From positions 4,774,001 through 4,838,000 of the forward strand of contig NZ_JANADK010000001.1 of assembly GCF_024199795.1 (NCBI RefSeq): a stretch of 64,000 nt of DNA, given 5' to 3'. The notes below the pieces were generated by a model that did no database searches, was not told where the DNA came from, and saw only the letters and a program-made list of their open reading frames with translations. This document shows, in pieces, positions 1 through 8,261 of the stretch. A program made the translations under genes and the position numbers. The stretch comes from Bradyrhizobium sp. CCGB01 (GTDB lineage: Bacteria; Pseudomonadota; Alphaproteobacteria; Rhizobiales; Xanthobacteraceae). Positions within the stretch are counted from its first letter, which is position 1. The number at the start of each line of letters is the position of its first letter.

Positions 1-1832
1 ATGCCCTCACCGGGCGGCAGATAGAGCTTGATCGTGGTGCCGTGGCCTTCCTCGCTGTAGATCTTGATGTGTCCGCCGGACTGCTTGACGAAGCCGTAGA
101 CCATGGAGAGGCCGAGGCCGCTTCCCTTGCCGACCTCCTTGGTGGTGAAGAACGGCTCGAAGGCCTTCTGCTGGATATCCGTCGTCATGCCGGTGCCGGT
201 GTCGCTCACCGCCAGCATCACGTAAGGGCCGGGCTGCACCTCGGCGTTGGCCTGCGCATAGGCCTCGTCCAGCACGACGTGGTGGGTCTCGAGCAGCAGC
301 TTGCCGCCGTTCGGCATGGCGTCGCGGGCGTTGATCGCCATGTTGAGCACGGCATTGGTGAGGCGGGACGGATCGATGTGCGCGGTCATCGGTCCCTGTT
401 CCAGCACGGTCTCGATCTGGATCTGCTCGCCGAGGGTGGGGCGCAGCAGTTTCGCGATGTCGGCGATCGCGCCGTTGATCTCGACGTTGCGCGGCTGCAG
501 CGGCTGCCTGCGCGCAAAGGCGAGCAGATGCTGGATCAGCTCGGCGCAGCGCTCGGCGGCATCGTCGATCAGCCGCGCCACGCGCTGGAGTTCCGGCTGC
601 TGTTTCAGGCTCGCCACCAGCGTCTCCGTATTGCCGGAGATCACCGTCAGCATGTTGTTGAAGTCGTGCGCTACGCCGCCCGTCAGCTTGCCGATCGCAT
701 CCAGCTTCTGCGACTGGTGCAACTGCCGCTCGGTCTCGCGCGAAGTGGTCGCATCGTGATAGACCAGCACGGCGCCGGAGACGCCGCCGTGCCCGTCGCG
801 CATCGGCCGGCCGCTGATCATCAGATGGCGGGGCTGGTTGCCGCTGTGCGGGCGGACGATCATCTCCAGATTCTCGAACTGCTCGCCACGCAGCACGCGC
901 ACCGAGGGTAGCTCGTCGGACCGGAGCGGCGTGACGCCGTCGCCGTGAAACACGTCGGACAGCGCGCGCAGATTGCGCAGGCTCATGCCGGCGCGATGCA
1001 GCAAGATGCGCTCCGCGGCCGGATTGGACAGAAGCACGGTGCTTTCGGCGTCGATGACCAGCACGGCCTCGGCCATGCTGTGGAACGTGCTCTGGAGCAC
1101 GTTGACCGACAGGCGCAGCTCGTCATGCGCGTTGACGAGATGCTCGGTGCGCTCGGCGACCGCCGCCTCGAGCTGCTCCTTCGCCGCCGTGGTCTCCAGC
1201 AATGTGCTCTTCAGCGCGACCGTGGTGCGCTGGCTCTCGCGCAGCAGCATGGTGACCAGCAGCAGGATCACCAGCGCGCCGATCACGTCGATGCCGAGCA
1301 GGACGATGCCGGAGCGGCGGGAATCCTGGGAGCGCGCGGCGAGCAATCGCTCTTCCTCGGCGCTCAGATGATCGAGATTGCCCATCACCGTGTCCATGAG
1401 GCCGCGGCCCTCGGCCTTGCCCTGGAGCGCGGCGATGCCGGCCTCGTCGTTCGCTGCGCGCAGGCGCATCACTTCCGCGGCGATCTCGATCCGGCGCAGC
1501 GCCAGCGGCTCGGTACCCTCAAGCAGCGTGACCTGATCTGGATTGTCACGCACGGCGCGCTTGAGGTCGGCGAATGCCGGCGCGATCTGGGCGTGCGCAG
1601 CCTGGAACTCGTCGCTGAAGCCCGGGCTGCGATAGATCTCGTAGCCGCGCGCGGCGCTCTCGGCGCGGCGCATCAGCACGCGCAGATCGGAGATCTTCTT
1701 CAGCACCTGGACGGTTTGATTGACCCAGGCTGCGTCCGACCGCGACTTGACGTCGAGTCCGATCGAAGCGGCGGTGATGATCAGGAGGATGGCAAGTCCA
1801 GCACCGAGAATGACGCGCTGCGTTGGGATCAA
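1..1832 (-). CDS. CHASE3-PAS sensor histidine kinase (3' end beyond window)
   Basis: This membrane sensor kinase is read from 1832 down to the left edge, so at least 610 codons are present and the C-terminus is missing. The N-terminus has a transmembrane helix (about residues 6-25), a helical extracytoplasmic part of CHASE3 type with the [10 protein letters not shown] signature, a second helix near residues 185-205, and a PAS-like region. Next come a HisKA H-box [11 protein letters not shown] with the phosphorylatable His near residue 388 and an HATPase with DTGTGM and [11 protein letters not shown]. The start is a TTG that overlaps the TGA of the upstream receiver gene (TTGA), which implies translational coupling. 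No ATG fits in this frame. The signal sensed is unknown. The missing end could carry a receiver domain, as many kinases of this H-box subgroup are hybrids. Confidence 0.88.
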   Translation of the reverse strand, partial: MIPTQRVILGAGLAILLIITAASIGLDVKSRSDAAWVNQTVQVLKKISDLRVLMRRAESAARGYEIYRSPGFSDEFQAAHAQIAPAFADLKRAVRDNPDQVTLLEGTEPLALRRIEIAAEVMRLRAANDEAGIAALQGKAEGRGLMDTVMGNLDHLSAEEERLLAARSQDSRRSGIVLLGIDVIGALVILLLVTMLLRESQRTTVALKSTLLETTAAKEQLEAAVAERTEHLVNAHDELRLSVNVLQSTFHSMAEAVLVIDAESTVLLSNPAAERILLHRAGMSLRNLRALSDVFHGDGVTPLRSDELPSVRVLRGEQFENLEMIVRPHSGNQPRHLMISGRPMRDGHGGVSGAVLVYHDATTSRETERQLHQSQKLDAIGKLTGGVAHDFNNMLTVISGNTETLVASLKQQPELQRVARLIDDAAERCAELIQHLLAFARRQPLQPRNVEINGAIADIAKLLRPTLGEQIQIETVLEQGPMTAHIDPSRLTNAVLNMAINARDAMPNGGKLLLETHHVVLDEAYAQANAEVQPGPYVMLAVSDTGTGMTTDIQQKAFEPFFTTKEVGKGSGLGLSMVYGFVKQSGGHIKIYSEEGHGTTIKLYLPPGEG

Positions 1833-2242
1833 GGTGCTTCTTTCTTGTCCTTCGGCTGCGCGGCCTCGCCGAGGCATTCCCGGATCGTGGTCAGGAGCGC
1901 GTCCGGCGTGAACGGCTTGCGCAGGCAGCGCGCCGCCCCGAGCTCCAGCGCCATGCGAAGGAAATCCGGGGAGGGCGAGGCAGACGAGGCGAAGGCGTAG
2001 CCCGACATCGCGATCAGGGGGATCGCCGGCGCGCGCTCGTGAAAGATGCGGATGGATTCGAAGCCGCGCATGTGCGGCATGAAGATGTCGACCAGCATCA
2101 CGTCGAACGTCTGCGCTTCGAGCGCAGCGAGCCCCGTTTCTCCGCCGTCGGCCATCGTGACATCGAAGCCCTGACGCTGGAGGAGGACCTCGATGGTCGC
2201 GCCGACCATCGGATCGTCATCTACCACGAGGATACGCGGCAT
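1829..2242 (-). CDS. Single-domain response regulator (CheY-like)
   Basis: This 137-residue protein is a stand-alone receiver domain. It has the acidic pocket VVDDD at residues 6-10, the phospho-acceptor Asp52 in MLVDIFMP, the Ser of AMSGY, and the conserved Lys in RKPF. No output domain follows, so it probably works as a phosphorelay shuttle or by protein-protein contact. Its stop codon overlaps the start of the sensor kinase downstream on the same strand, so the two genes form a two-component operon and are probable partners. The start ATG has a GGGA box about ten bases upstream. About 250 bases with no recognisable gene separate it from the next gene upstream. Confidence 0.9.
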   Translation of the reverse strand: MPRILVVDDDPMVGATIEVLLQRQGFDVTMADGGETGLAALEAQTFDVMLVDIFMPHMRGFESIRIFHERAPAIPLIAMSGYAFASSASPSPDFLRMALELGAARCLRKPFTPDALLTTIRECLGEAAQPKDKKEAP

Positions 2243-2437
2243 GACATTTCCCAGTAGGTCGAAGTCCCAACATCCATCGGTGATATAGGCGAATCGCGTG
2301 ACGGGTCAATTTGGGATTGGATCATTGTAGATATGCACGGTGCGGTGATTAGAGGTCCATTCGCGCTCAGATGTTGAGAAGCTCGCACGCGATGTGCGCC
2401 CTGCGCGCGAAACAGGCGATGAGCGCGCCACAAACGA

Positions 2438-2467
2438 AAGAGGCGCCGCACCGATGCGACGCCTCTT
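2438..2467 (-). terminator. Hairpin terminator of the BA14K-like gene
   Basis: The arms GAGGCG-CGCA and TGCG-CGCCTC pair across a CCGA loop with one mismatch, and flanking A/T pairs extend the stem. On the minus strand the stem is followed by a short T-rich stretch. It lies about 20 bases beyond the stop codon at 2490. Confidence 0.6.
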
Positions 2468-2489
2468 CCTTCAAGCGTTGTCGATCTGC

Positions 2490-3122
2490 TTACGGGCAGG
2501 GATGACGCTGGCCGTCATAGCCAAGATACGTGCCCGAGGCCGGATCGTAGGACCGGTAGCGCTGCGCGCAATAAGCCGAGGAGTCACCACCGCCGTCCGG
2601 CACCACCGCGACCGAGGGCTCGTCATAATAGCCGTCATCGCCATAGTAGTAGGGGTCGTTGTAATATCCGCCACCGTAGTAGGCGTAGGAACCGAGGCCG
2701 CCGATTGCAGCGCCGGCCGCGAAGCCGGGCCAGAAGCCGCCACGACGATGCCAGCCGCCGCCGTGCCAGCGGCCGCCGCCGCCTTGCCAGTTGCCGCCGG
2801 CGGCTGCGAAGCGACCGCCACCACCGCTAAATGTGGTTCCTGCGCTGGGGCGCATGGGTAAGCCGGCCGCTGCGGCAGGGCGCATGGCTACGCCGGCCGC
2901 TGCGCTGGGACGCATGGCCGCGCCGCCCGCGAAAGCCCCGCCGCCGCCACCGATCCGGGCGCCGCCAAAATTGCCGCCGCCCATGCGGGCGCCGCCACCA
3001 CCGCCAAAATGAGCTCCGCCGCCACCGCCGTGGCCACCACGGCCCTGGGCGAAGCTGGGCGTCGCGAGCGGAAGAACCAATGCCACGGCTGCCGCGGCGC
3101 CTAAAACCTTCAGACTGATCAT
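2490..3122 (-). CDS. Secreted Gly-rich protein with BA14K-like C-terminal motif
   Basis: The protein is 210 residues. It opens with a Sec signal peptide (MISLKVLG, a hydrophobic core, then PSFA-QG). A low-complexity stretch rich in Gly, Ala, Arg and Met follows (repeats such as GGGGA, MRPSAAAG and MRPAAAAG), then a Gly/Tyr/Trp stretch. The C-terminal 28 residues carry the two-Cys motif CAQRYRSYDPASGTYLGYDG...HPC, as in the BA14K (Brucella 14-kDa antigen) family. The role is unknown; BA14K proteins are exported, immunoreactive and linked to lectin-like activity. I chose the ATG at 3122 because AGGAG lies eight bases upstream; an in-frame TTG two codons earlier is less likely. The Gly-rich section is probably disordered or a surface matrix component. 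Confidence 0.75.
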   Translation of the reverse strand: MISLKVLGAAAAVALVLPLATPSFAQGRGGHGGGGGAHFGGGGGARMGGGNFGGARIGGGGGAFAGGAAMRPSAAAGVAMRPAAAAGLPMRPSAGTTFSGGGGRFAAAGGNWQGGGGRWHGGGWHRRGGFWPGFAAGAAIGGLGSYAYYGGGYYNDPYYYGDDGYYDEPSVAVVPDGGGDSSAYCAQRYRSYDPASGTYLGYDGQRHPCP

Positions 3123-3366
3123 GTTCAAACTCCTTTCCCGGAAGCAAACCTCTCGAAAGGGCTGCGGTTCCAGGGTTCACGCCGGTGTGCGCTTGGGGCG
3201 CAGATTTCCATGCGGCCGCTGTACCCGGCATGAACGGATCGCGTCCGATCTACGGCAGTGGTGACGCCAGGGCACCACATTTGCGTGGGGCACGGCCGCC
3301 CCCGCCGAACTGGACATTTCGTCGTCCGGATGGCATCAGGGCCTCACGAAGCAGGGCCCTAGCCGC

Positions 3367-3774
3367 ATGAAACAGTTCTTCCTCAAGTTCTTCACCTGGT
3401 GGAGTGGCCAGACCTTTGGCACCCAACTCTGGACCAAGCGGTACGGAGAGCTGGTCGGCCAGGACGAGCAGGGCAATCTCTATTATCGCACCCGCGGCGG
3501 GGCGATCGATCCGACGCTCGGATTCGAGCGGCGCTGGGTCATTTATAACGGTTACGCCGAAGCAAGCCGCATCCCGCCGTCCTGGCACGGCTGGATCCAT
3601 CACGTCGTCGACACCCCGCCGACCGAAGCCAATTACCAGCCGCGCGAGTGGGAAAAGCCGCACCAGCCGAATCTCACCGGCACGGCCAATGCCTACCGTC
3701 CCTCGGGCTCGACGCTCGCGAGCGGCCGGCGGCCGAAGGCGACCGGCGACTATCAGCCCTGGACGCCTGGCTAG
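3367..3774 (+). CDS. NADH:ubiquinone oxidoreductase accessory subunit, NDUFA12 family
   Basis: This 135-residue protein matches the NDUFA12/B17.2 family of complex I accessory subunits, which alphaproteobacteria share with mitochondria. Family marks are the N-terminal TWWSGQTFGTQLWTK, the GNLYYR strand, the ERRWVIYNG motif, PPSWHGWIHH, and the C-terminal W-P-Y-rich tail. It probably binds the peripheral arm of respiratory complex I in the cytoplasm and has no catalytic residues. It is a single gene, divergent from the Gly-rich protein, with a 244-base spacer that holds no recognisable gene. The length is normal for the bacterial form. Confidence 0.92.
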   Translation: MKQFFLKFFTWWSGQTFGTQLWTKRYGELVGQDEQGNLYYRTRGGAIDPTLGFERRWVIYNGYAEASRIPPSWHGWIHHVVDTPPTEANYQPREWEKPHQPNLTGTANAYRPSGSTLASGRRPKATGDYQPWTPG

Positions 3775-3889
3775 GCTTCCGATCTTCGTCCGATTCCTTG
3801 CCATGGGGTGGATGCACCGGCATTCGCCCGGCCTTGCTGTGGACAACGGGAACAGCGGGGATGGCGCCTGCGCGGGCGTTGCAGCCACG

Positions 3890-4103
3890 CGAGCGATGCG
3901 GCTCAATGGTCCCATCTTACGGAGATGGGAGACCATCGCGTTCGGTTCGGGCAACAGTTCGCGACTGCCCCGAGATGCAGCGGCCGCCGACCAGGACTCG
4001 ATCGGGAGATAGGCCCCCGGTCTGGAAGTCCGAAATCGCCCGATGAAATGTGCAGCCGCCGTAAGACAGGAAGGGCCGCTCGGGAAACCGGGCGGCCTTT
4101 TTC
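3890..4103 (+). ncRNA. Candidate structured non-coding RNA
   Basis: There is no convincing reading frame between 3775 and 4136, but the plus strand holds several strong hairpins in a row. At 3906-3936 ATGGT+CCCATCT pairs with AGATGGG+ACCAT around a TACGG loop with a two-base bulge. At 3949-3970 GGGCA/TGCCC closes a second hairpin. ATCGGG (near 3999) can pair with CCCGAT (near 4038), and a perfect terminator with a T-tract follows at 4074-4103. This layout suits a transcript of roughly 160-210 nt, either an independent small RNA or a structured 3' UTR of the NDUFA12 gene. I could not match it to 6S, SRP, tmRNA or RNase P RNA by sequence. The 5' end given is a guess. Confidence 0.35.
4074..4103 (+). 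terminator. Strong intrinsic terminator
   Basis: GGCCGCTCGG pairs with CCGGGCGGCC (ten pairs, one G-T) around a GAAA loop and is followed directly by TTTTT. It reads out of the gene-free segment downstream of NDUFA12, about 300 bases past that stop codon, which suggests it ends a separate transcript. Confidence 0.85.
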
Positions 4104-4136
4104 TTTGATCTGTTGCGCTGCTTTGGGCTCGCTTTC

Positions 4137-4790
4137 TCAGGGATGGAGATGGAGCGGCGGTGAGTTGCCGACCGGCATCATCTCATAGGGCGGCTTCCAG
4201 CCCGGTAGCTCGGCAACACGCTGGCGCCAGGAATCGATGGCCGGGAAAGCCGTGGCAAGATCGAGACCCGTCTCCTCGGTCGGATAGTACAAATAGCCCA
4301 ACAGCGAGAAATCGACGATCGTCGGCCGGCTGCCCAGCATGAAGTGGCGGTCGGAGAGGTGTCTGTCGACGATCGAGAACGCGCTTTCGGTCCGCGCTCG
4401 CAAGTAGGCGAGCACGGAGGGATGACAGGGCTCCGGCATGAAGCAGCGCTGAAACCGGTGCTGCGCAAAGCTCGACGTGAATTTGTGGTTGTCGAACAGC
4501 AGCCAGCGCGTCGCCTCGAATGTCTCCTCGCGCGTTGGGCCGAACACGCCGTGGGTCTCGGTGAGCCACATCAGGATCGCACCCGACTGGCTCATATGCC
4601 GGCCATCGACCTCGAGGACGGGGACTTCGCCCATGACGTTGGTCGTCGCGCGCCAGTCGGCGGTGCGGACTTCACCGCCGGCGAAGTCGACGCCGACCGG
4701 CTCCCAGTCGAGGCCGGCGCAGTTGAGGAAGAGCGCGACCTTGAACGAATTGCCCGAAGCTCCGACGCAGTGCAGCCGGTATCGCGCCAT
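4137..4790 (-). CDS. Glutathione S-transferase family protein
   Basis: The 217-residue protein has a GST fold. The N-terminal thioredoxin-like half (about residues 1-80) shows SGNSFKVAL at the glutathione site, the cis-Pro loop GEVPVLEVDG, and the QSGAIL motif that contacts the gamma-glutamyl group. The C-terminal helical half ends with the N-capping motif PTIVDFSLLGYL near residues 155-170. It likely conjugates glutathione to electrophiles, or acts as a dehalogenase or reductase; the substrate cannot be read from the sequence. The ATG at 4790 is clear. The next gene downstream lies on the opposite strand. Length is normal for cytosolic GSTs. Confidence 0.88.
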   Translation of the reverse strand: MARYRLHCVGASGNSFKVALFLNCAGLDWEPVGVDFAGGEVRTADWRATTNVMGEVPVLEVDGRHMSQSGAILMWLTETHGVFGPTREETFEATRWLLFDNHKFTSSFAQHRFQRCFMPEPCHPSVLAYLRARTESAFSIVDRHLSDRHFMLGSRPTIVDFSLLGYLYYPTEETGLDLATAFPAIDSWRQRVAELPGWKPPYEMMPVGNSPPLHLHP

Positions 4791-4935
4791 TGGTCAGGTC
4801 CTCCCGTGCGCAGGCGACCGGCAAGCATCCGTGGGTGTCAGCCGCGATCCGGATTGTCGCGACAGGCTGCTGACAGCGTCGTGTCAGCAGAGGGCAGCGT
4901 TGAAGGATTGCTGCGTCCGGGACACGAGCGCGAAG

Positions 4936-5637
4936 TCACATCACCCGCTCGGCGGCCCGCTTCACCGCTTCCAGCCGCCGCGCCTGGTTTTGCGCGCCGC
5001 GCTCCCGGAGCAGAGCCAGTACCTCGGCGGGCGCGGTGTCGGGCGAGCCGGAGTTGAACGGCGGGGCGGGGTTGTATTCCATCTGGAGCTGGATCGCCTC
5101 CGCGGTGGTGCGATCGACCATGATCGACACCAGCGTCAGAGCGAAATCGATCCCGGCCGTGACGCCGCCGCCCGTGATGCGATTGCGGTCGACGCAGACG
5201 CGCGTCTTGGTCGGCGTCGCGCCGAACTGGCCGAGCATCTCCATCGCGCTCCAATGGGTGGCGGCGCGATAGCCCTTCAACAGACCGGCAGCGCCGAGCG
5301 CCAGCGACCCCGTGCAGACCGAGGTGACATATTTGGCGCCTTCGGCCTGCTTGCGCAGGAAATCCAGCACCTCCTCGTCGTTGAGCAAATCGTTGGTGCC
5401 GCCGCCGCCGGGCACGCAGATCACGTCGAGCTGCGGGCAGTCCGCAAAGGTCGTGGTGGGCGTCAGCGTCATCACGGAGTCGCTCGGCACCGGTTCGATC
5501 CGCTTCCAGATCAGATGCAGCTTTGCGCCGGGAAGCATGGCGAAAACCTGCAAGGGGCCGGTGAAGTCGAGCTGGGTGACGCGCGGAAACACCAAAAGAC
5601 CGATCTGGAGCGGCGACGACTTGGGCAGATCGTTCAT
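4936..5637 (-). CDS. inhA: DJ-1/PfpI family protein, isonitrile hydratase-like
   Basis: This 233-residue single-domain DJ-1/PfpI protein closely resembles Pseudomonas isonitrile hydratase InhA, which hydrates isonitriles to N-substituted formamides. Shared features are LVFPRVTQLDFTGP near the N-terminus (with the catalytic-site Asp), VICVPGGGG, the nucleophile elbow SVCTGSLALGAAGLL with its Cys-Thr pair, the ATHW segment, and GGGVTAGIDFAL. The C-terminal PAPPFNSGSPDTAP is typical of InhA. I chose the ATG at 5637 because GGAGGA lies upstream; the frame stays open further but without family similarity. The gene is divergent from a GlxA-type regulator that has the same fold. The fold and subfamily are sure; the true substrate is inferred. 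Confidence 0.82.
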   Translation of the reverse strand: MNDLPKSSPLQIGLLVFPRVTQLDFTGPLQVFAMLPGAKLHLIWKRIEPVPSDSVMTLTPTTTFADCPQLDVICVPGGGGTNDLLNDEEVLDFLRKQAEGAKYVTSVCTGSLALGAAGLLKGYRAATHWSAMEMLGQFGATPTKTRVCVDRNRITGGGVTAGIDFALTLVSIMVDRTTAEAIQLQMEYNPAPPFNSGSPDTAPAEVLALLRERGAQNQARRLEAVKRAAERVM

Positions 5638-5725
5638 GGGCAGGTCCTCCAAAGATGAGCTTGACGAACGCAGCCTCTCATGATGCCCTTCCGTCCAAAA
5701 TGGCGTATTTCCCTCACTTTCGGAC

Positions 5726-6673
5726 ATGACCATGATCGGCATCCTGATCTTCCCGGATTTCCAGTTGCTCGATGCGGCCGGCCCGATCTCGGTGTTTGAG
5801 GTCGCTGCGCGCTGCGCGGGCAAGACGACGACCGGAATCAAGGTGCTGGCGGCGAAGGCGGGGCCTGTACGCAGCTCGTCCGGTGTGGAGATGGTCGCGC
5901 GCGATTTGAAGGCGGCGAATGCGATCACGACGCTGGTCATTGCCGGCGGCGCGGGCGTGACGGATGCCGCGCGTTGCGAGGTCACGCGCGCCTTCGTGCA
6001 GCGGCTGGCGAAGCGAGGCGTGCGGGTCGCGAGCGTCTGCTCGGGCGCCTATGTGCTGGCCGAGGCGGGCCTGCTCGACGGGCGTCGCGCCACCACGCAT
6101 TGGGGCCGGACGCGGGATTTCGTCGCGCGCTATCCCAAGGTGAAGTTCGAGCCGGACCAGATCTTCACGCATGACGGCAATGTGTGGACGTCGGCGGGCA
6201 TCACCGCCGGCATCGATCTCGCGCTCGCGATGGTGACCGAGGACCATGGTGAGGAGATCGCGCAACAAGCCGCGCGGCAGCTCGTGCTGTATCATCGCCG
6301 CAGCGGCGGCCAGTCGCAATTCTCGTCGCTGCTGGAATTGAAGACGCCGAACGGCCGGTTCGGCACGCTATTGTCCTGGGCTCGCGAAAATCTCGACGAG
6401 CGATTGACGGTCGAAGATCTCGCCGATCGTGCCGGCATGAGCGCACGGCATTTTGCCCGCGCCTTTGCCGCGGAGACCGGCACGACGCCGTCGAAGGCCA
6501 TCGAGCGTCTGCGGATCGAGGTCGCACGCGAGCGCGTGCAGTCCTCGCGCGAGGCGATCGAGCTCGTCGCGGAGGCGACCGGATTTGGCGATCCTGAGCG
6601 AATGCGGCGCGCCTTCATCCGCGCCTTCGGCCAGCCGCCGCAGGCGCTGCGGCGTGCGGCGCGGGCGGGATAA
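5726..6673 (+). CDS. GlxA-type transcriptional regulator (DJ-1/PfpI + AraC HTH)
   Basis: The 315-residue protein joins an N-terminal DJ-1/PfpI-like sensor domain (about residues 1-190; FPDFQLLDAAGPISVFE, SVCSGAYVLAEAGLLDG, ATTHW, SAGITAGIDLAL) to a C-terminal AraC-family domain (about 215-312) with two helix-turn-helix units: LDERLTVEDLADRAGMSARHFARAF, then the second near residues 278-300 (FGDPERMRRAFIRAFGQPPQ). In GlxA/FtrA-type regulators the amidotransferase-like domain senses a ligand. It is transcribed away from the isonitrile-hydratase-like gene across 88 bases, so control of that gene, and of itself, is the simplest guess. A Cys in the nucleophile elbow is retained, as in many of these regulators. 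Confidence 0.88.
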   Translation: MTMIGILIFPDFQLLDAAGPISVFEVAARCAGKTTTGIKVLAAKAGPVRSSSGVEMVARDLKAANAITTLVIAGGAGVTDAARCEVTRAFVQRLAKRGVRVASVCSGAYVLAEAGLLDGRRATTHWGRTRDFVARYPKVKFEPDQIFTHDGNVWTSAGITAGIDLALAMVTEDHGEEIAQQAARQLVLYHRRSGGQSQFSSLLELKTPNGRFGTLLSWARENLDERLTVEDLADRAGMSARHFARAFAAETGTTPSKAIERLRIEVARERVQSSREAIELVAEATGFGDPERMRRAFIRAFGQPPQALRRAARAG

Positions 6674-6689
6674 CCAGGCTCGCGTTGGC

Positions 6690-7128
6690 GAATGTCCGCT
6701 TGACCCAGGCCTACCTAAGTATGGCCACGCCATACCTGCGCGCGATGGCACCGATCAGGTGCTGGTGTTACCGATATATCCAGCGTGAAAAGCAGCGGAA
6801 CCGGCTCTGCGAGCCGGCAGTTGCGGGACAAGGCCGGCGGCGTAGCGCCCGGCGGCGCTTCTCCCGATCCAGCGACGCTTTACCGCTCAGCGGATGCTTA
6901 CTGCCACGGTTGATGCAGAGAGTACGCCATGAGAAACATCGCCGATCTCCTGATGCGGTTCTGGCAGGGAAGCCAGCCGGCATCCGATACTCAGGTTGCG
7001 GCGATGCCGGAAAACCTGGATCGATCCAGCATGGCTGATTTTGTCCGGATCCTGCAGGCCTACGATCGGGCGCAGTCATAGGCAGGGGCGAGATCGCGCG
7101 TCCGCTTTATCGTCGACAGCGGACATTC
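6690..7128. repeat. 11-bp inverted repeat GAATGTCCGCT bracketing a low-content region
   Basis: GAATGTCCGCT at 6690-6700 recurs inverted (AGCGGACATTC) at 7118-7128. The two copies enclose almost all of the 475-base stretch between the GlxA-type gene and the next transporter. The interval has only one plausible small reading frame (6929-7081). This could be chance or the ends of a decayed small element; no transposase fragment and no clear target-site duplication is visible. Confidence 0.3.
6929..7081 (+). CDS. Small hypothetical protein (50 aa)
   Basis: A 50-codon frame starts at ATG 6929 and ends at TAG 7079-7081. The peptide begins MRNIADLLMRFWQGSQ and ends RILQAYDRAQS. It has an amphipathic N-terminal helix with an aromatic pair (FW) and an acidic middle, no signal peptide, and no domain I recognise. 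Its codons favour G or C at the third position like the neighbouring genes, and GAGAG lies about eight bases before the start. It may be a genuine small protein of the genus; with no homolog search this is tentative. Confidence 0.4.
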   Translation: MRNIADLLMRFWQGSQPASDTQVAAMPENLDRSSMADFVRILQAYDRAQS

Positions 7129-7148
7129 CGGATTTATGAGTCCATGCC

Positions 7149-8156
7149 TTAGGTGATGCTGTTTGCAGCCGCCGCGCTCGACGTATCCGCGCGCGCTGTC
7201 AGGCGCCGTGCGATCGGCGTCAGCATGTACGGCGCAAGGTGGATCGGAAACTGCGTCATCGCGAAATAGAGCCAAGTGGCGGGCGGCAGTGCGCCGGCGG
7301 TCGCCGCCAGCATCAGGCCCAGATTGCGCTGTGACACCATCAGCCCGAGCGCCAGCGCGTGCTCATAGCCGATGCGGCGGAACAGCAGCGTGGTGACCGC
7401 GAGCAGCGTGAAATAGATCGCGAAGGACAGAGCCGCGAAGCCGATCGTGAACACCGGCTGCGCGATGAGGTCGCTGACGACATCGCCCATGATCGCGGCC
7501 GCGAAGATCAGGAGGATGATGATGTTGAAGCCGTCGATCGGCTGCTTGTGGCGCTGGATCGCGGCCGCGCCGAACACCCATCGGATGAAGGTTGCTGCCA
7601 GCAGCGATGCCGCGAGGATGCCGAGCAGTTTCAGGCCGAGCGTCGCTGGCGTGACGCTGAGCATGCCGTCAAGGAAGAGGCTTGCGAACAGCGAGGCCGT
7701 GAACGGCACCAGCGCGGTCGAGGTCACCAGCGTGACCAGCACGAGCGTGGCATCGAGGCCCATCAGCGCCGCCAGCGCCGGCGAGGCCATCATCGGCGAG
7801 GCCATGCTCTGGAGCATCAAGGCCAGGGACAGGCCGGGCGAACGCGCGGTGAGCCCGGTTGCATGGACGATCAGTCCGATGATCAGCGGCACGCCGATCG
7901 TGGTCCAGGCGGTTGCGGTCGCGACCAGCGCCGGCCGGCGCAAATGGCCGTAAAGCGCAGCCAGATCGACCCGCATGAAGGAGATGCAGAGCAGAACGAA
8001 GATCGCCTCGGTGACGTAGGGCCGCAACAACGCCCCGAGCGGCGGCACCGCGGCTGCGATGAACACGACGGCGGCCACCGCGCGCGTGCCCTGGCTGCCG
8101 AGCCACGTCAGTGCGCGCAGGGGGAGGGCGAAGAGGTCTTGAAGAACGGATGGCAT
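7149..8156 (-). CDS. BASS-type (bile acid:Na+ symporter-like) membrane transporter
   Basis: The 335-residue protein is almost entirely hydrophobic with nine or ten predicted transmembrane helices and ends in a short polar tail (TSSAAAANSIT). The repeated arrangement, with polar breaks such as LQSMASPMMASPALAALMGLD and SQRNLGLMLAATAG near the middle of helices, resembles the BASS/arsenite-permease superfamily, in which such broken helices bind Na+ and an organic anion. The substrate is unknown. I used ATG 8156; the frame is open further upstream but runs into the REP palindrome. The nearest gene upstream on the same strand is the esterase at 8262, separated by that palindrome, so the two may be transcribed together. 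Confidence 0.65.
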   Translation of the reverse strand: MPSVLQDLFALPLRALTWLGSQGTRAVAAVVFIAAAVPPLGALLRPYVTEAIFVLLCISFMRVDLAALYGHLRRPALVATATAWTTIGVPLIIGLIVHATGLTARSPGLSLALMLQSMASPMMASPALAALMGLDATLVLVTLVTSTALVPFTASLFASLFLDGMLSVTPATLGLKLLGILAASLLAATFIRWVFGAAAIQRHKQPIDGFNIIILLIFAAAIMGDVVSDLIAQPVFTIGFAALSFAIYFTLLAVTTLLFRRIGYEHALALGLMVSQRNLGLMLAATAGALPPATWLYFAMTQFPIHLAPYMLTPIARRLTARADTSSAAAANSIT

Positions 8157-8170
8157 CTCAGTCGTCAGTC

Positions 8171-8257
8171 GTAGCCCGGATGAGCGAAGCGATATCCGGG
8201 ACAAATATTTCGACAGGTGGGAGCAGACCCGGATGTCGCTGCGCTCATCCGGGCTAC
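8171..8257. repeat. REP-type inverted repeat pair
   Basis: The 30-base segment at 8171-8200 (starting GTAGCCCGGATGAGCG) recurs inverted at 8228-8257 with 28 of 30 positions matching and a 27-base spacer. It sits between two same-strand genes (esterase, then transporter). Such palindromes are dispersed in rhizobial genomes as REP/BIME-like elements moved by RAYT transposases. It could form a long hairpin that attenuates transcription or protects the 3' end of the esterase mRNA. Confidence 0.85.
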
Positions 8258-8261
8258 GGGA

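Noticed and set aside
42..2000. Two long plus-strand open frames opposite the first kinase
   Set aside because: They mirror the minus-strand kinase, which has clear H-box and ATPase motifs; the plus-strand peptides are Arg/Gln/His/Leu-rich and match no family.
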